Shown here: piece after piece, positions 1-5,745 of the stretch
How positions within the stretch are numbered: the stretch's first letter is position 1
How the letters are laid out: every line of letters starts with the position of its first letter
Program-made: the position numbers and the translations under genes
Source: a virus
IMG/VR virus record: IMGVR_UViG_3300013014_000035
Location: 1 to 57,866 of that record
Direction: 5' to 3' (one strand)
DNA: 57,866 nucleotides
The notes under the pieces: generated by a model
Seen by the model: the letters and a program-made list of their open reading frames with translations, nothing else
Database searches by the model: none
Told to the model about the DNA's origin: nothing

Positions 1-13
1 AATAAATCTCTGG

Positions 14-42
14 TTGACAGCCGTGCCTAAGCTTGATATAAT
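14..42 (+). promoter_or_regulatory. Sigma-70 early promoter P1
   Basis: Perfect -35 TTGACA (14-19) and -10 TATAAT (37-42) are separated by 17 bp and lie about 30 bp before the start codon at 71. The sequence just upstream matches the promoter before 1605, so the window opens inside one of the repeated promoter cassettes. Confidence 0.9.
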
Positions 43-70
43 CCAACTGTAGACAAAAGGATACATCATC

Positions 71-295
71 ATGAACACTGACAACATTTGGACTGCCTTG
101 GCCACCTTCGGTAACGCTAGGATCTCTAATGATGCGATCTACGCCATGGCCCTTGATTGGAATGTGATGGTTGAGGTCGCTCAGCGCTGGATCCGGAATC
201 AGTTGAACTCTGAGGCTAATCTCGAGGGTGTGTCACTCCGAATCAATTCACTGGCCGATGGTCGCCTCGACGTCTACCTCCGGAAGTTCACCTAA
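71..295 (+). CDS. Small early protein, MNTD family (paralogue of 6823-7053)
   Basis: This 74-residue protein of unknown function follows promoter P1. Its N-terminus, M-N-T-D-x-I-W-x-x-L, and a later stretch ending E-G-V-x-L-R closely parallel the protein at 6823-7053, so the two look like paralogues within this early region. The gene is GC-rich compared with its paralogue, which suggests a different history. No domain, signal peptide or membrane segment is visible. The next cassette promoter starts about 20 bp after the stop, so it is probably a single-gene unit transcribed early. Function is not assigned. Confidence 0.8.
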   Translation: MNTDNIWTALATFGNARISNDAIYAMALDWNVMVEVAQRWIRNQLNSEANLEGVSLRINSLADGRLDVYLRKFT

Positions 296-317
296 CACAT
301 ATGTAATAAGTTAACCG

Positions 318-346
318 TTGACAGTCACCCTCTAGCCTGATATAAT
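318..346 (+). promoter_or_regulatory. Sigma-70 early promoter P2
   Basis: TTGACA (318-323), 17 bp, TATAAT (341-346). A TTAAC element is present but only 7 bp upstream of the -35, unlike most other cassettes. Confidence 0.9.
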
Positions 347-367
347 CCACCATATAAGGAGACAGAC

Positions 368-553
368 ATGACCTCAGCTTACTTTGCCGGCCGCAAGGCC
401 TACCACTATGGATTGCCGACCACGGGTAACCCCCACCGGTACTACACTGCAGAGTATCATGATTGGCGCGATGGTTGGGAAGATGAGCAGTACGAAGAAG
501 ATGAACGCTATGACCGTGATATGGAAATGGCGCTGCATGAGGAGGATTGCTGA
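368..553 (+). CDS. RMF-like small protein 1
   Basis: This 61-residue, strongly acidic protein starts at an ATG preceded by GGAGA. The first half has a pattern typical of ribosome modulation factor-like phage proteins: an aromatic-x-x-G-x-x-A-Y helix, a spacer with N-P-H, then D-W-x-x-G-W. RMF (Pfam family Ribosome_mod) binds ribosomes and promotes dimerisation in starved bacteria; whether this protein does so is inference. Its last residues are very Asp/Glu-rich. It is followed by a second RMF-like gene at 556 that overlaps its end region and uses an AGGAGG inside this gene. Assignment to the RMF family rests on spacing of aromatic and Gly residues only. Confidence 0.7.
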   Translation: MTSAYFAGRKAYHYGLPTTGNPHRYYTAEYHDWRDGWEDEQYEEDERYDRDMEMALHEEDC

Positions 554-555
554 TC

Positions 556-765
556 ATGCTCTATGGATTAATTGATGCTGCATACAAAGAAGGATATGCA
601 GCATACCCAGGTAAGGGACCATGTCCTTACTTAACTATTGATAATGATCCGGAACAAGTATCATTGGAAAAAGCTTGGTATGAAGGTTGGGATGCAGCAT
701 ATTCCGACGAGCTAGATCGCTATATGGAAGGCCTCAGTCGACTGAATGCCGATGCCAAAGATTAA
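556..765 (+). CDS. RMF-like small protein 2
   Basis: This 69-residue protein is the clearest RMF-like member here. It shows A-Y-K-E-G-Y-x-A, then G-x-x-x-C-P-Y, then W-Y-E-G-W-x-x-A-Y, which is the Gly-Tyr...Cys-Pro-Tyr...Trp-x-x-Gly-Trp framework of ribosome modulation factor. I chose ATG 556 because AGGAGG at 540-545 is correctly spaced for it; an in-frame TTG at 547 is too close. It lies just after the stop of the upstream RMF-like gene, so the two are co-transcribed from P2. It is more AT-rich than the preceding gene. A role in binding host ribosomes is inference from the family. Confidence 0.75.
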   Translation: MLYGLIDAAYKEGYAAYPGKGPCPYLTIDNDPEQVSLEKAWYEGWDAAYSDELDRYMEGLSRLNADAKD

Positions 766-835
766 CAACTTGTAATAATTTCCCTATTGACAACGGCCTC
801 TGGCCATGGTATAATCCACTCATAGACAAAGGGAT
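759..835 (+). repeat. 77-bp exact direct repeat, copy 1 (promoter cassette)
   Basis: Positions 759-835 are identical to 1805-1881. Each copy spans the end of a gene (including its TAA), the upstream TTAAC box, the whole promoter and the leader up to the ribosome binding site. The genes on either side are unrelated. Confidence 0.9.
787..815 (+). promoter_or_regulatory. Sigma-70 early promoter P3
   Basis: TTGACA (787-792), 17 bp, TATAAT (810-815). TTAAC lies exactly 25 bp upstream of the -35 (762). The spacer contains the inverted repeat GGCC-TCT-GGCC. Confidence 0.92.
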
Positions 836-842
836 GCATGAC

Positions 843-1226
843 ATGACCGTTACGACCTACACCTATGACGACCAGACCGTTTCCGACCTCCACAAGGATG
901 CCTATGGTACCCGGCCCGGCGCCAGGTTCATGCAGCTTTGGAAAGGTCTGAGCCCGGACGACAAGCAGGGCCTGTGGGAATCCATGTGCATCGAGCTTGA
1001 CCGCAAACAAGAGCGTGAGCGCGAGGGTTATGACTGCGCCTGGAGCTCCTGGATCGATCGGATGTTTGACCTCGCTATAGCGCAGGAAATCTCGGTCGGT
1101 GATGCCATACGTCGGCATGTGAAGGCTGCTGACGTGGGTGGCGACTATGGCTACTACTGCTTCCGTGAAGGCCTGTCCTACGATCGCGAGGCGTATATCA
1201 AGGCGACGGTTGAGTCTCAAGGTTAA
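843..1226 (+). CDS. Hypothetical early protein with DLHKDAYG-RP motif
   Basis: This 127-residue protein starts at ATG 843, eight bases after an AAAGGGA ribosome binding site; an ATG at 834 lies within that site. Near its N-terminus it carries V-S-D-L-H-K-D-A-Y-G-x-R-P, a motif I recognise from many small proteins of unknown function in unrelated phages. A charged helical middle (D-R-K-Q-E-R-E-R-E) follows. No catalytic motif is apparent. The gene is clearly GC-rich with host-like codons (CTG, CGC, GGC), in contrast to the AT-rich arrays further on. It has its own promoter (P3), and P4 follows directly after the stop. Confidence 0.8.
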   Translation: MTVTTYTYDDQTVSDLHKDAYGTRPGARFMQLWKGLSPDDKQGLWESMCIELDRKQEREREGYDCAWSSWIDRMFDLAIAQEISVGDAIRRHVKAADVGGDYGYYCFREGLSYDREAYIKATVESQG

Positions 1227-1247
1227 CACTTTGTAATAATTTCTTGG

Positions 1248-1276
1248 TTGACAACGGCCTCAGGCCATGGTATAAT
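1248..1276 (+). promoter_or_regulatory. Sigma-70 early promoter P4
   Basis: TTGACA (1248-1253), 17 bp, TATAAT (1271-1276). TTAAC at 1223 is 25 bp upstream of the -35 and contains the stop codon of the preceding gene. The spacer holds GGCC-TCA-GGCC. Confidence 0.92.
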
Positions 1277-1301
1277 CATTTTATAAACAGGAGATAGAGA
1301 C

Positions 1302-1529
1302 ATGGAACTTTTGGTTGTTGACTTTGGTGACTCCTACGACCGCTCGGTGGTGGGTGTGGCTCGTGACCTGGCTGAGGCCCGGGTGATGGCTCGAGCCTAT
1401 GTGGCCTCCGTGTGCTGGGAACAGCGCGTGTTGGACGGCCAGTACTTTGCCGTGCAGCGGCATGTGGTTGGTGAGGCTTCCGTCGCGTACGTCCAGGATG
1501 AAGAACTTGACCTGGACGTGGAAGGTTAA
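1302..1529 (+). CDS. Hypothetical small early protein
   Basis: This 75-residue protein starts at an ATG preceded by AGGAGATAGAG. It has a beta-like N-terminus, an Ala-rich helix around residues 22-38, a second strand region and an acidic C-terminus (E-E-L-D-L-D-V-E-G). No known family is recognised. It is GC-rich, forms a single-gene unit between promoters P4 and P5, and its TAA lies in the TTAAC box of the next cassette. Confidence 0.75.
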   Translation: MELLVVDFGDSYDRSVVGVARDLAEARVMARAYVASVCWEQRVLDGQYFAVQRHVVGEASVAYVQDEELDLDVEG

Positions 1530-1550
1530 CTCTTTGTAATAAATCTCTGG

Positions 1551-1579
1551 TTGACATTGGCCTCTGGCTATGGTATAAT
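1551..1579 (+). promoter_or_regulatory. Sigma-70 early promoter P5
   Basis: TTGACA (1551-1556), 17 bp, TATAAT (1574-1579). TTAAC at 1526 is 25 bp upstream of the -35. The spacer is a near-copy of P4 with one arm of the GGCC inverted repeat altered. Confidence 0.92.
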
Positions 1580-1604
1580 CACCATATAAGGAAAGGGATA
1601 CCAC

Positions 1605-1811
1605 ATGGCTCGCAAAACCGCTCGTGTCACTCAGGTCTGGACCATTCGGGAGGTTGGCTCCAACGGCTTCCTTGGCACTTATCGGACTTATACGGCTGAT
1701 CAGGCCATCCAGAAGTTCTGGGACGACCAGGCAGCCACTGCCGCTACTTTCCGCCGCTCTCAGCCGATGCGCAAGTTTGCAGTCACGGCCACTGTGGAAC
1801 CGGTAGATTAA
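1605..1811 (+). CDS. Hypothetical small basic early protein
   Basis: This 68-residue protein has a basic N-terminus and the strand-turn-helix pattern W-T-I-R-E-V...L-G-T-Y...Y-T-A-D-Q-A-I-x-x-F-W. That layout recurs in small phage proteins of unknown function. It is GC-rich and preceded by AAGGAAAGGGA. It is a single-gene unit between P5 and P6, and the 77-bp repeat copy 2 begins at its 3' end. Confidence 0.75.
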   Translation: MARKTARVTQVWTIREVGSNGFLGTYRTYTADQAIQKFWDDQAATAATFRRSQPMRKFAVTATVEPVD

Positions 1812-1881
1812 CAACTTGTAATAATTTCCCTATTGACAACGGCCTCTGGCCATGGTATAATCCACTCATAGACAAAGGGAT
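1805..1881 (+). repeat. 77-bp exact direct repeat, copy 2 (promoter cassette)
   Basis: Identical to 759-835. It begins in the last codons of the 1605 gene and ends at the ribosome binding site of the 1886 gene. Confidence 0.9.
1833..1861 (+). promoter_or_regulatory. Sigma-70 early promoter P6
   Basis: TTGACA (1833-1838), 17 bp, TATAAT (1856-1861). TTAAC at 1808 is 25 bp upstream of the -35. The promoter is identical to P3. Confidence 0.92.
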
Positions 1882-1885
1882 ACCG

Positions 1886-2272
1886 ATGAAGCTTTATCAC
1901 TCCATCTATCACTATCGTGGTTGCAACCAGCCTCGGACTCCTCGTGAGGTCAAGGATGCTGTCGAACGGGATGAATATGTCAAGATCGCCGTTGTGCAAT
2001 GCCATTCCATGGATGAGGCTTATGCGCTGACTCAGAACATCGATCAGCCATGGACTATGAACCCATGGGTGGAGATGCGACCAGTTCCCGGTCCTTTCAG
2101 GTCGACTATGCCTGGGGATATGATCTCGTGCTGTTACGAGGTTTACATTGTCGGCAATAGTGGATTCGTCTACCTGCCGCACAAAGCCTTCAAAGATCGG
2201 CAACGTGCCCGCCGTGCAAAGGCCATGGCTGAATTCGATCAGTACAACGCTCGCCGCCAAGCGGTAGGTTAA
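1886..2272 (+). CDS. Hypothetical early protein with LTQNID-W-N motif
   Basis: This 128-residue protein contains A-L-T-Q-N-I-D-x-x-W-x-x-N-x-x-V followed by R-S-T-x-x-G-D. I recognise this as a motif shared by many phage and plasmid proteins, usually written LTQNI...RSTSxGD; its function is unknown. Here the usual second Ser is replaced by Met-Pro. The C-terminus is a basic helix rich in Arg, Lys and Ala. It starts at ATG 1886 after AAAGGGA within the repeated cassette and is a single-gene unit under P6. Confidence 0.8.
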   Translation: MKLYHSIYHYRGCNQPRTPREVKDAVERDEYVKIAVVQCHSMDEAYALTQNIDQPWTMNPWVEMRPVPGPFRSTMPGDMISCCYEVYIVGNSGFVYLPHKAFKDRQRARRAKAMAEFDQYNARRQAVG

Positions 2273-2293
2273 CAATTTGTAATAATTTAGGCG

Positions 2294-2322
2294 TTGACAT
2301 CGACGTGTCGGCTTGGTATAAT
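2294..2322 (+). promoter_or_regulatory. Sigma-70 early promoter P7
   Basis: TTGACA (2294-2299), 17 bp, TATAAT (2317-2322). TTAAC at 2269 is 25 bp upstream of the -35. The spacer has a different inverted repeat, CGAC-GT-GTCG. Confidence 0.92.
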
Positions 2323-2347
2323 CATTTTATAAACAGGAGACATACAG

Positions 2348-2725
2348 ATGCCGAAACGTGAAACTGCCGCTGAACGCGAAGTCCGCTATGCCGAAGAAGC
2401 TCAAGCTGCATTGGCAAAGTTCGAAGCTGAAAAGCCTCTGCGGTTGCTTCGAGTTCTGGCACGTGCTCAAGTGCACGGGATTGCAACATATTTTTCTTAC
2501 GATGATGCAATCGATAATGCTAGCATAAAGATCGTGGGTCATGATTACGAGGTATATCTTGAATCTGATTATTATGGATTGGATGAATATAAATTCAGCA
2601 ATATTGAATATGAGCTGGATGCATTAGACGAGGAGTTGAAGGAAAAGCAACGACTGGCTGAGTTGAAGAAAGTGGCGCTGTCTAAGTTAACTAAGGAAGA
2701 ACAACAACTCTTGGGTCTCGTATAA
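2348..2725 (+). CDS. Hypothetical charged protein
   Basis: This 125-residue protein has a charged helical N-terminus (R-E-T-A-A-E-R-E-V-R), a central strand-rich part containing Y-F-S-Y-D-D-A and Y-E-V-Y-L-E-S-D-Y-Y, and a Lys/Glu-rich C-terminal coiled-coil-like helix. No family is recognised. Base composition shifts within the gene, from GC-rich at the start to AT-rich from about 2480, which hints at a recombination joint. The next gene begins 10 bp after its stop with an AAGGAGAT site, so the two form one transcript. Confidence 0.75.
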   Translation: MPKRETAAEREVRYAEEAQAALAKFEAEKPLRLLRVLARAQVHGIATYFSYDDAIDNASIKIVGHDYEVYLESDYYGLDEYKFSNIEYELDALDEELKEKQRLAELKKVALSKLTKEEQQLLGLV

Positions 2726-2735
2726 GGAGATAGCT

Positions 2736-2918
2736 ATGACCAACGTATCCACTATCATCGATCGCCTTCATGCCGCCGCCTGGGCATCAAAGAATGACCG
2801 GGAATCCAATTTCATCTCGGCTCTGGCTAACCGCCTCGAGCATCGGTCGTCCCTGTTCGAGAAGGATCTGACCAAAGTCGAGATTGCCATGATCAGCCGT
2901 TACGCGGGTCTGCAATAA
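2736..2918 (+). CDS. Hypothetical small protein
   Basis: This 60-residue protein follows a strong AAGGAGAT ribosome binding site. It looks all-helical, with a positively charged middle (R-L-E-H-R). The stop codon overlaps the next ATG (TAATG at 2916-2920), so it is translationally coupled to the small membrane protein downstream. Function unknown. Confidence 0.7.
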   Translation: MTNVSTIIDRLHAAAWASKNDRESNFISALANRLEHRSSLFEKDLTKVEIAMISRYAGLQ

Positions 2919-3085
2919 TGGCCCTCTCTGCAGACGTTGATTTCTCGGCTATTCGAATGCCATCTAGTGTTGTGTTCCTGCTGTTCGTGGCTATTATCAC
3001 TACAGGAATTACATTGACAACCATCTTTGGTCCTGCGCAATTGCCTCCAGGTTCAAAGCTCCAATGTGAGGTTGTGCCTCGCTAG
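2918..3085 (+). CDS. Small single-pass membrane protein
   Basis: This 55-residue reading frame starts at ATG 2918, overlapping the previous stop by one base. Residues about 17-35 form one hydrophobic segment (S-S-V-V-F-L-L-F-V-A-I-I-T-T-G-I) followed by a short polar tail with a single Cys. The predicted topology is one membrane helix. The tight coupling argues that it is real. Candidate roles for such early membrane peptides include exclusion or envelope modification, but nothing here decides that. Confidence 0.6.
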   Translation: MALSADVDFSAIRMPSSVVFLLFVAIITTGITLTTIFGPAQLPPGSKLQCEVVPR

Positions 3086-3110
3086 ATTAACTTTTTTAAT
3101 AATTTAATCG

Positions 3111-3139
3111 TTGACAACGGCCTCTGGCCATGGTATAAT
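3111..3139 (+). promoter_or_regulatory. Sigma-70 early promoter P8
   Basis: TTGACA (3111-3116), 17 bp, TATAAT (3134-3139). TTAAC lies 24 bp upstream of the -35. The spacer carries the same GGCC-TCT-GGCC inverted repeat as P3 and P6. Confidence 0.92.
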
Positions 3140-3162
3140 CCACTTCTAAACAGGAGATAAAC

Positions 3163-3603
3163 ATGACCGATTTTGAAAACGAAGTCCTGGCTATGATGTC
3201 CTTCAGAGAGCAGGATCTCCTGCTTCGTGTCTTGGCCTTGTCTTCTTGTCGTGAGGGTGCTATCGTCAGTCTGGTGGCTGGACGACTGCAGGACATGATG
3301 AATAGCGGTCTAATGGATCGCCTCTATCCGGAACTGGTTGATGCAGTCGAAGCGGAAACGGTAGTAGTGAAATCAAAGCCTGTCGAACCTGTGGTTACAC
3401 CTGAAGTGGTTACAACTACCACTTCTATGGAGGTTGGCGATATTGTTATTGCCAATTGGAATATTGCTAACACGCCTGGTCTGAACGGCGATGTTGTAAA
3501 GATCCTCGTATTTGAAGGTGATCAAGTTTGTGTCAAGCATCCGGGTGGTACAATTTCAGTTTTCAATGTAAAGAATCTTCGACCCATTCCAAAGGATTTT
3601 TGA
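3163..3603 (+). CDS. Hypothetical two-part protein
   Basis: This 146-residue protein has a helical N-terminal half (residues 1-65), a linker rich in Val, Pro, Lys and Thr (about 68-90), and a beta-rich C-terminal half. The C-terminal part (M-E-V-G-D-I-V, L-N-G-D-V-V-K-I, V-C-V-K-H-P-G-G) resembles a small SH3-like or KOW-type barrel by pattern only. It begins a run of closely spaced genes (3163 to 4833) under P8. Function unknown. Confidence 0.75.
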   Translation: MTDFENEVLAMMSFREQDLLLRVLALSSCREGAIVSLVAGRLQDMMNSGLMDRLYPELVDAVEAETVVVKSKPVEPVVTPEVVTTTTSMEVGDIVIANWNIANTPGLNGDVVKILVFEGDQVCVKHPGGTISVFNVKNLRPIPKDF

Positions 3604-3605
3604 TT

Positions 3606-3911
3606 ATGGTAAACCGTGAACGTATGATGTCCCCAAGGCGTATGGAAACTCTTGATCTAGATTATTCGACTCTGAGTAGCGCATTGGAGACAATCCAATG
3701 TCTCATTGACAAGTATGGTCCGGATGCTATGATCTGTGAATATGATGCAGATTATAGTGACAACAAATATTTGGCTGTATCTGTCAAGGTGCCCGAGACG
3801 GATCAGGAAATGGCCAAGCGTATTAGGGAAGAAGAGCGGTGGGAAGCCGACATGACTGCTCGTGATCGTGTAGAGTTTGAACGGCTCAAGGCCAAGTTTG
3901 GAGATAAGTGA
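3606..3911 (+). CDS. Hypothetical charged protein
   Basis: This 101-residue protein begins at ATG 3606, two bases after the upstream stop; a longer frame upstream would overlap the previous gene heavily and lacks a ribosome site. The middle reads like a strand-helix unit, and the C-terminal third is a highly charged helix (R-I-R-E-E-E-R-W-E-A-D). No family is recognised. It is the second gene of the P8 unit. Confidence 0.65.
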   Translation: MVNRERMMSPRRMETLDLDYSTLSSALETIQCLIDKYGPDAMICEYDADYSDNKYLAVSVKVPETDQEMAKRIREEERWEADMTARDRVEFERLKAKFGDK

Positions 3912-3913
3912 TT

Positions 3914-4135
3914 ATGACTGCGCTCGAATACGAAGAGGTAATGGCGAATTTTGACTTGTTGATTGTCCATGTACAAAAGCTCCGGACTGATTATAATAAT
4001 GATTATAATAAGCTTCAGGAGAAGTTCCGAACAGCTTGTTGGCTATTACGTGATGCTGCAGATACATTGGCCTGTATGGATGGTGCAAACTATCCACTGA
4101 ATAGTATTATGCAATTCCTAGAGGAGAATAATTAG
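3914..4135 (+). CDS. Hypothetical small helical protein
   Basis: This 73-residue protein is predicted to be mostly helical. A GTG at 3908 overlapping the previous stop is an alternative start; I prefer ATG 3914. Heptad-like spacing of Leu, Tyr and Phe in the first 45 residues suggests a helical hairpin or coiled coil. It is the third gene of the P8 unit, and its 3' end supplies an AGGAG for the next gene. Confidence 0.65.
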   Translation: MTALEYEEVMANFDLLIVHVQKLRTDYNNDYNKLQEKFRTACWLLRDAADTLACMDGANYPLNSIMQFLEENN

Positions 4136-4137
4136 TG

Positions 4138-4380
4138 ATGACTGATCGAGGAGACACCTACGGCGGTATATTCTGGGTACGTGCGACTGATGGTGGCTGG
4201 CATTCTGCAACCCCGGCCGAATCTTGTGATGAAATCAAGCGGTTGCGTGCCGAGAACATACGGCTACGGGAGTCTCTAACTAACGCTAGCTCTGAAACGT
4301 TTGACACAATTGTACACAACGGAATAGCAATGGAAAATCTACTTAAAATCATTAACGCTGCATTAGAGGTGAAACCATGA
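4138..4380 (+). CDS. Hypothetical protein with short coiled coil
   Basis: This 80-residue protein starts at ATG 4138 behind an AGGAG in the preceding gene. After a Gly/Trp-rich N-terminus it contains a coiled-coil-like segment (E-I-K-R-L-R-A-E-N-I-R-L-R-E-S-L). The 3' end overlaps the next gene by four bases (ATGA). Function unknown. Confidence 0.65.
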   Translation: MTDRGDTYGGIFWVRATDGGWHSATPAESCDEIKRLRAENIRLRESLTNASSETFDTIVHNGIAMENLLKIINAALEVKP

Positions 4381-4631
4381 ATGAATGCAAAGATTGTGAT
4401 CGGATGGACTGCCGTGCACGGGGCTGTATTGCACCTTGCTCTGATTTGGATTACAATAGCGTTTTAAAAGATCGCCTTTATCGGATTTCAGGCATGCCTA
4501 CCCGTACTACCTGGACTAGTGGTCCTATGCCACAGTCCATGGGTTGTATTTGTCCACCTACTAGTGAACAGACGTGTATGAATCCTCTGTGCCCTAGGAA
4601 GCCTATTGGTAAAGCTAATGATGTCACCTGA
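4377..4631 (+). CDS. Cysteine-rich small protein, probable zinc binder
   Basis: This 84-residue protein contains ten cysteines in two clusters: C-x2-C-x4-C-x4-C-x3-C near the N-terminus and C-x-C-x7-C-x5-C near the C-terminus. The spacing suggests two small zinc-binding units. The central part is Pro/Thr/Met-rich. It overlaps its upstream neighbour by four bases (ATGA) and its downstream neighbour by 14. Function unknown; phage zinc-ribbon proteins often contact nucleic acid or host polymerase, which is only a possibility here. Confidence 0.65.
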   Translation: MNECKDCDRMDCRARGCIAPCSDLDYNSVLKDRLYRISGMPTRTTWTSGPMPQSMGCICPPTSEQTCMNPLCPRKPIGKANDVT

Positions 4632-4833
4632 TCCTTATTGGTCTGGTTATGATGACTATAAGCGTGGTCGACATTTCGCGGACAATCCCTATAATTATGA
4701 CACTGACCTGAGTCTTCATCTGATGTGGGGAGAAGGTTATCTGAGTGCATATGAAGATGTCATGAAGAGAATTGAGGCTATTGGCGATCAAGCTCGTGGT
4801 CCTGAACGCCCGCCGCCTTGGCAGAATCCTTAA
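4618..4833 (+). CDS. RMF-like small protein 3
   Basis: This 71-residue protein has the RMF-like arrangement Y-W-x-G-Y-x-x-Y-x-x-G...N-P-Y...W-G-E-G-Y-x-x-A-Y, close in layout to the proteins at 368 and 556. Two adjacent ATG codons (4618 and 4621) are both possible starts. A Pro/Arg-rich tail ends the protein. It is the last gene of the P8 unit. Ribosome binding is an inference from family resemblance. Confidence 0.65.
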   Translation: MMSPDPYWSGYDDYKRGRHFADNPYNYDTDLSLHLMWGEGYLSAYEDVMKRIEAIGDQARGPERPPPWQNP

Positions 4834-4875
4834 CATTAGTTAATGGTACATTAACATTTTGTAATAAAATAATTG

Positions 4876-4904
4876 TTGACATTGACCAGGTTTTTTGGTA
4901 TAAT
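4876..4904 (+). promoter_or_regulatory. Sigma-70 early promoter P9
   Basis: TTGACA (4876-4881), 17 bp, TATAAT (4899-4904). TTAAC at 4851 is 25 bp upstream of the -35, followed by the usual TTGTAATAA. Confidence 0.92.
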
Positions 4905-4919
4905 AACCATATAAGGAAG

Positions 4920-4938
4920 GAAAGGCATAGGGCCTTTC
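4920..4938 (+). promoter_or_regulatory. 5' leader stem-loop
   Basis: GAAAGGC (4920-4926) pairs perfectly with GCCTTTC (4932-4938) around a 5-nt loop. It lies about 12 bases after the predicted start of transcription and before the ribosome binding site of the 4952 gene. It may stabilise the mRNA 5' end. Confidence 0.55.
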
Positions 4939-4951
4939 AGGAGACATTGAT

Positions 4952-5410
4952 ATGAACATCATTGAACGACTCGAAGAATTATATGCTCGCGCCAGGGATA
5001 GTGATAGTGTGACAATCCAAGATGCCATCAGGCTGATTGAACTCTATGACGATGCATTGCATACTATTGCTAAAGTGAATCCTAGCGCTAATGCTGCATT
5101 GTTGGATAATGTTGTCCATATGGTAAAAGATACTATTGCACTAGGTCAGCCACAATATTATCGATCTAAGAAGTCTCCTGAAGAAACCGTTGTAGATCTT
5201 AAGAAAATGGCATTTGATCGTAATCGCCATGGTAGCCTCTATGATCGTGGTAGTGCCGACAGTTATTACGAGAGAGAACGGTATCCTCATTGGTATCCGA
5301 ATGGTACTTATAATGGAGACTGTGTTCTTGCTGTAACTGAAGATGAAATTGCCGAATATATGGCTGGATATGATTGGAATGAAGAATTTGGAGACAAAAA
5401 GGGATGGTAA
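4952..5410 (+). CDS. Hypothetical protein with C-terminal RMF-like region
   Basis: This 152-residue protein has an all-helical N-terminal half. Its C-terminal half contains Y-D-R-G-S-A-D-S-Y-Y, then P-H-W-Y-P-N-G, then E-I-A-E-Y-x-x-G-Y-D. I recognise this layout as a common phage family that spaces Gly and aromatic residues much like RMF. It is translated from a leader with a stem-loop and strong GGAGA. The next gene starts inside its last codons (overlap at 5404-5410). The link to ribosome modulation is inference. Confidence 0.7.
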   Translation: MNIIERLEELYARARDSDSVTIQDAIRLIELYDDALHTIAKVNPSANAALLDNVVHMVKDTIALGQPQYYRSKKSPEETVVDLKKMAFDRNRHGSLYDRGSADSYYERERYPHWYPNGTYNGDCVLAVTEDEIAEYMAGYDWNEEFGDKKGW

Positions 5411-5622
5411 CTGCAACCAATGACGCGGCTTCATTCTCTCATAGAGATTTGTATGAGGAAGGTCGCGCCGCATATATTGATCTTGGTACGGCATGGATGC
5501 AGCCTAGGTACTATTTTACGCACGAAGAGTTGCTGGATTGGTGGAATTCTGTATATGAATGGGATGATGCTATGAAAGCGTGGGTTTATACACTAGAAGT
5601 ACAAAAAGCCCTAGAACGTTAA
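5404..5622 (+). CDS. Possible RMF-like small protein 4
   Basis: This 72-residue protein overlaps the preceding stop by seven bases. It contains D-L-Y-E-E-G-R-A-A-Y near the N-terminus and a Trp-rich second half (L-L-D-W-W-N-S-V-Y-E-W). This is weakly RMF-like and fits with the neighbouring RMF-like genes. It is the last gene before a strong bifunctional terminator/promoter element. Confidence in the reading frame is higher than in the family. Confidence 0.6.
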   Translation: MVTATNDAASFSHRDLYEEGRAAYIDLGTAWMQPRYYFTHEELLDWWNSVYEWDDAMKAWVYTLEVQKALER

Positions 5623-5646
5623 CATAGGTTTATGATATGTTATAGA

Positions 5647-5666
5647 GATATGATTTACATCATATC
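5647..5666 (+). other. Perfect 8-bp stem-loop
   Basis: GATATGAT (5647-5654), loop TTAC, ATCATATC (5659-5666). It lies in the gap between the 5404 gene and the terminator. No T-run follows, so it is not itself a typical terminator. It could be an RNA processing or stabilising hairpin. Confidence 0.6.
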
Positions 5667-5670
5667 AAGA

Positions 5671-5715
5671 AACCCGGTTTTGTTAACTTAATTGTTGACA
5701 GGTGCCGGGTTTTTT
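5671..5715 (+). terminator. Terminator hairpin that contains the next promoter's -35 box
   Basis: AACCCGG (5671-5677) pairs with CCGGGTT (5705-5711). Inside it GTTAAC (5682-5687) pairs with GTTGAC (5694-5699), allowing one G-U. A T-run (5710-5715) follows. The -35 of promoter P10 (5695-5700) forms part of the inner stem. Confidence 0.75.
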
Positions 5716-5723
5716 GTTATAAT
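5695..5723 (+). promoter_or_regulatory. Sigma-70 early promoter P10
   Basis: TTGACA (5695-5700), 17 bp, TATAAT (5718-5723). It drives the first EDL array and overlaps the terminator at 5671-5715. Confidence 0.92.
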
Positions 5724-5745
5724 AAGACTATAGGAGACACGGAGA

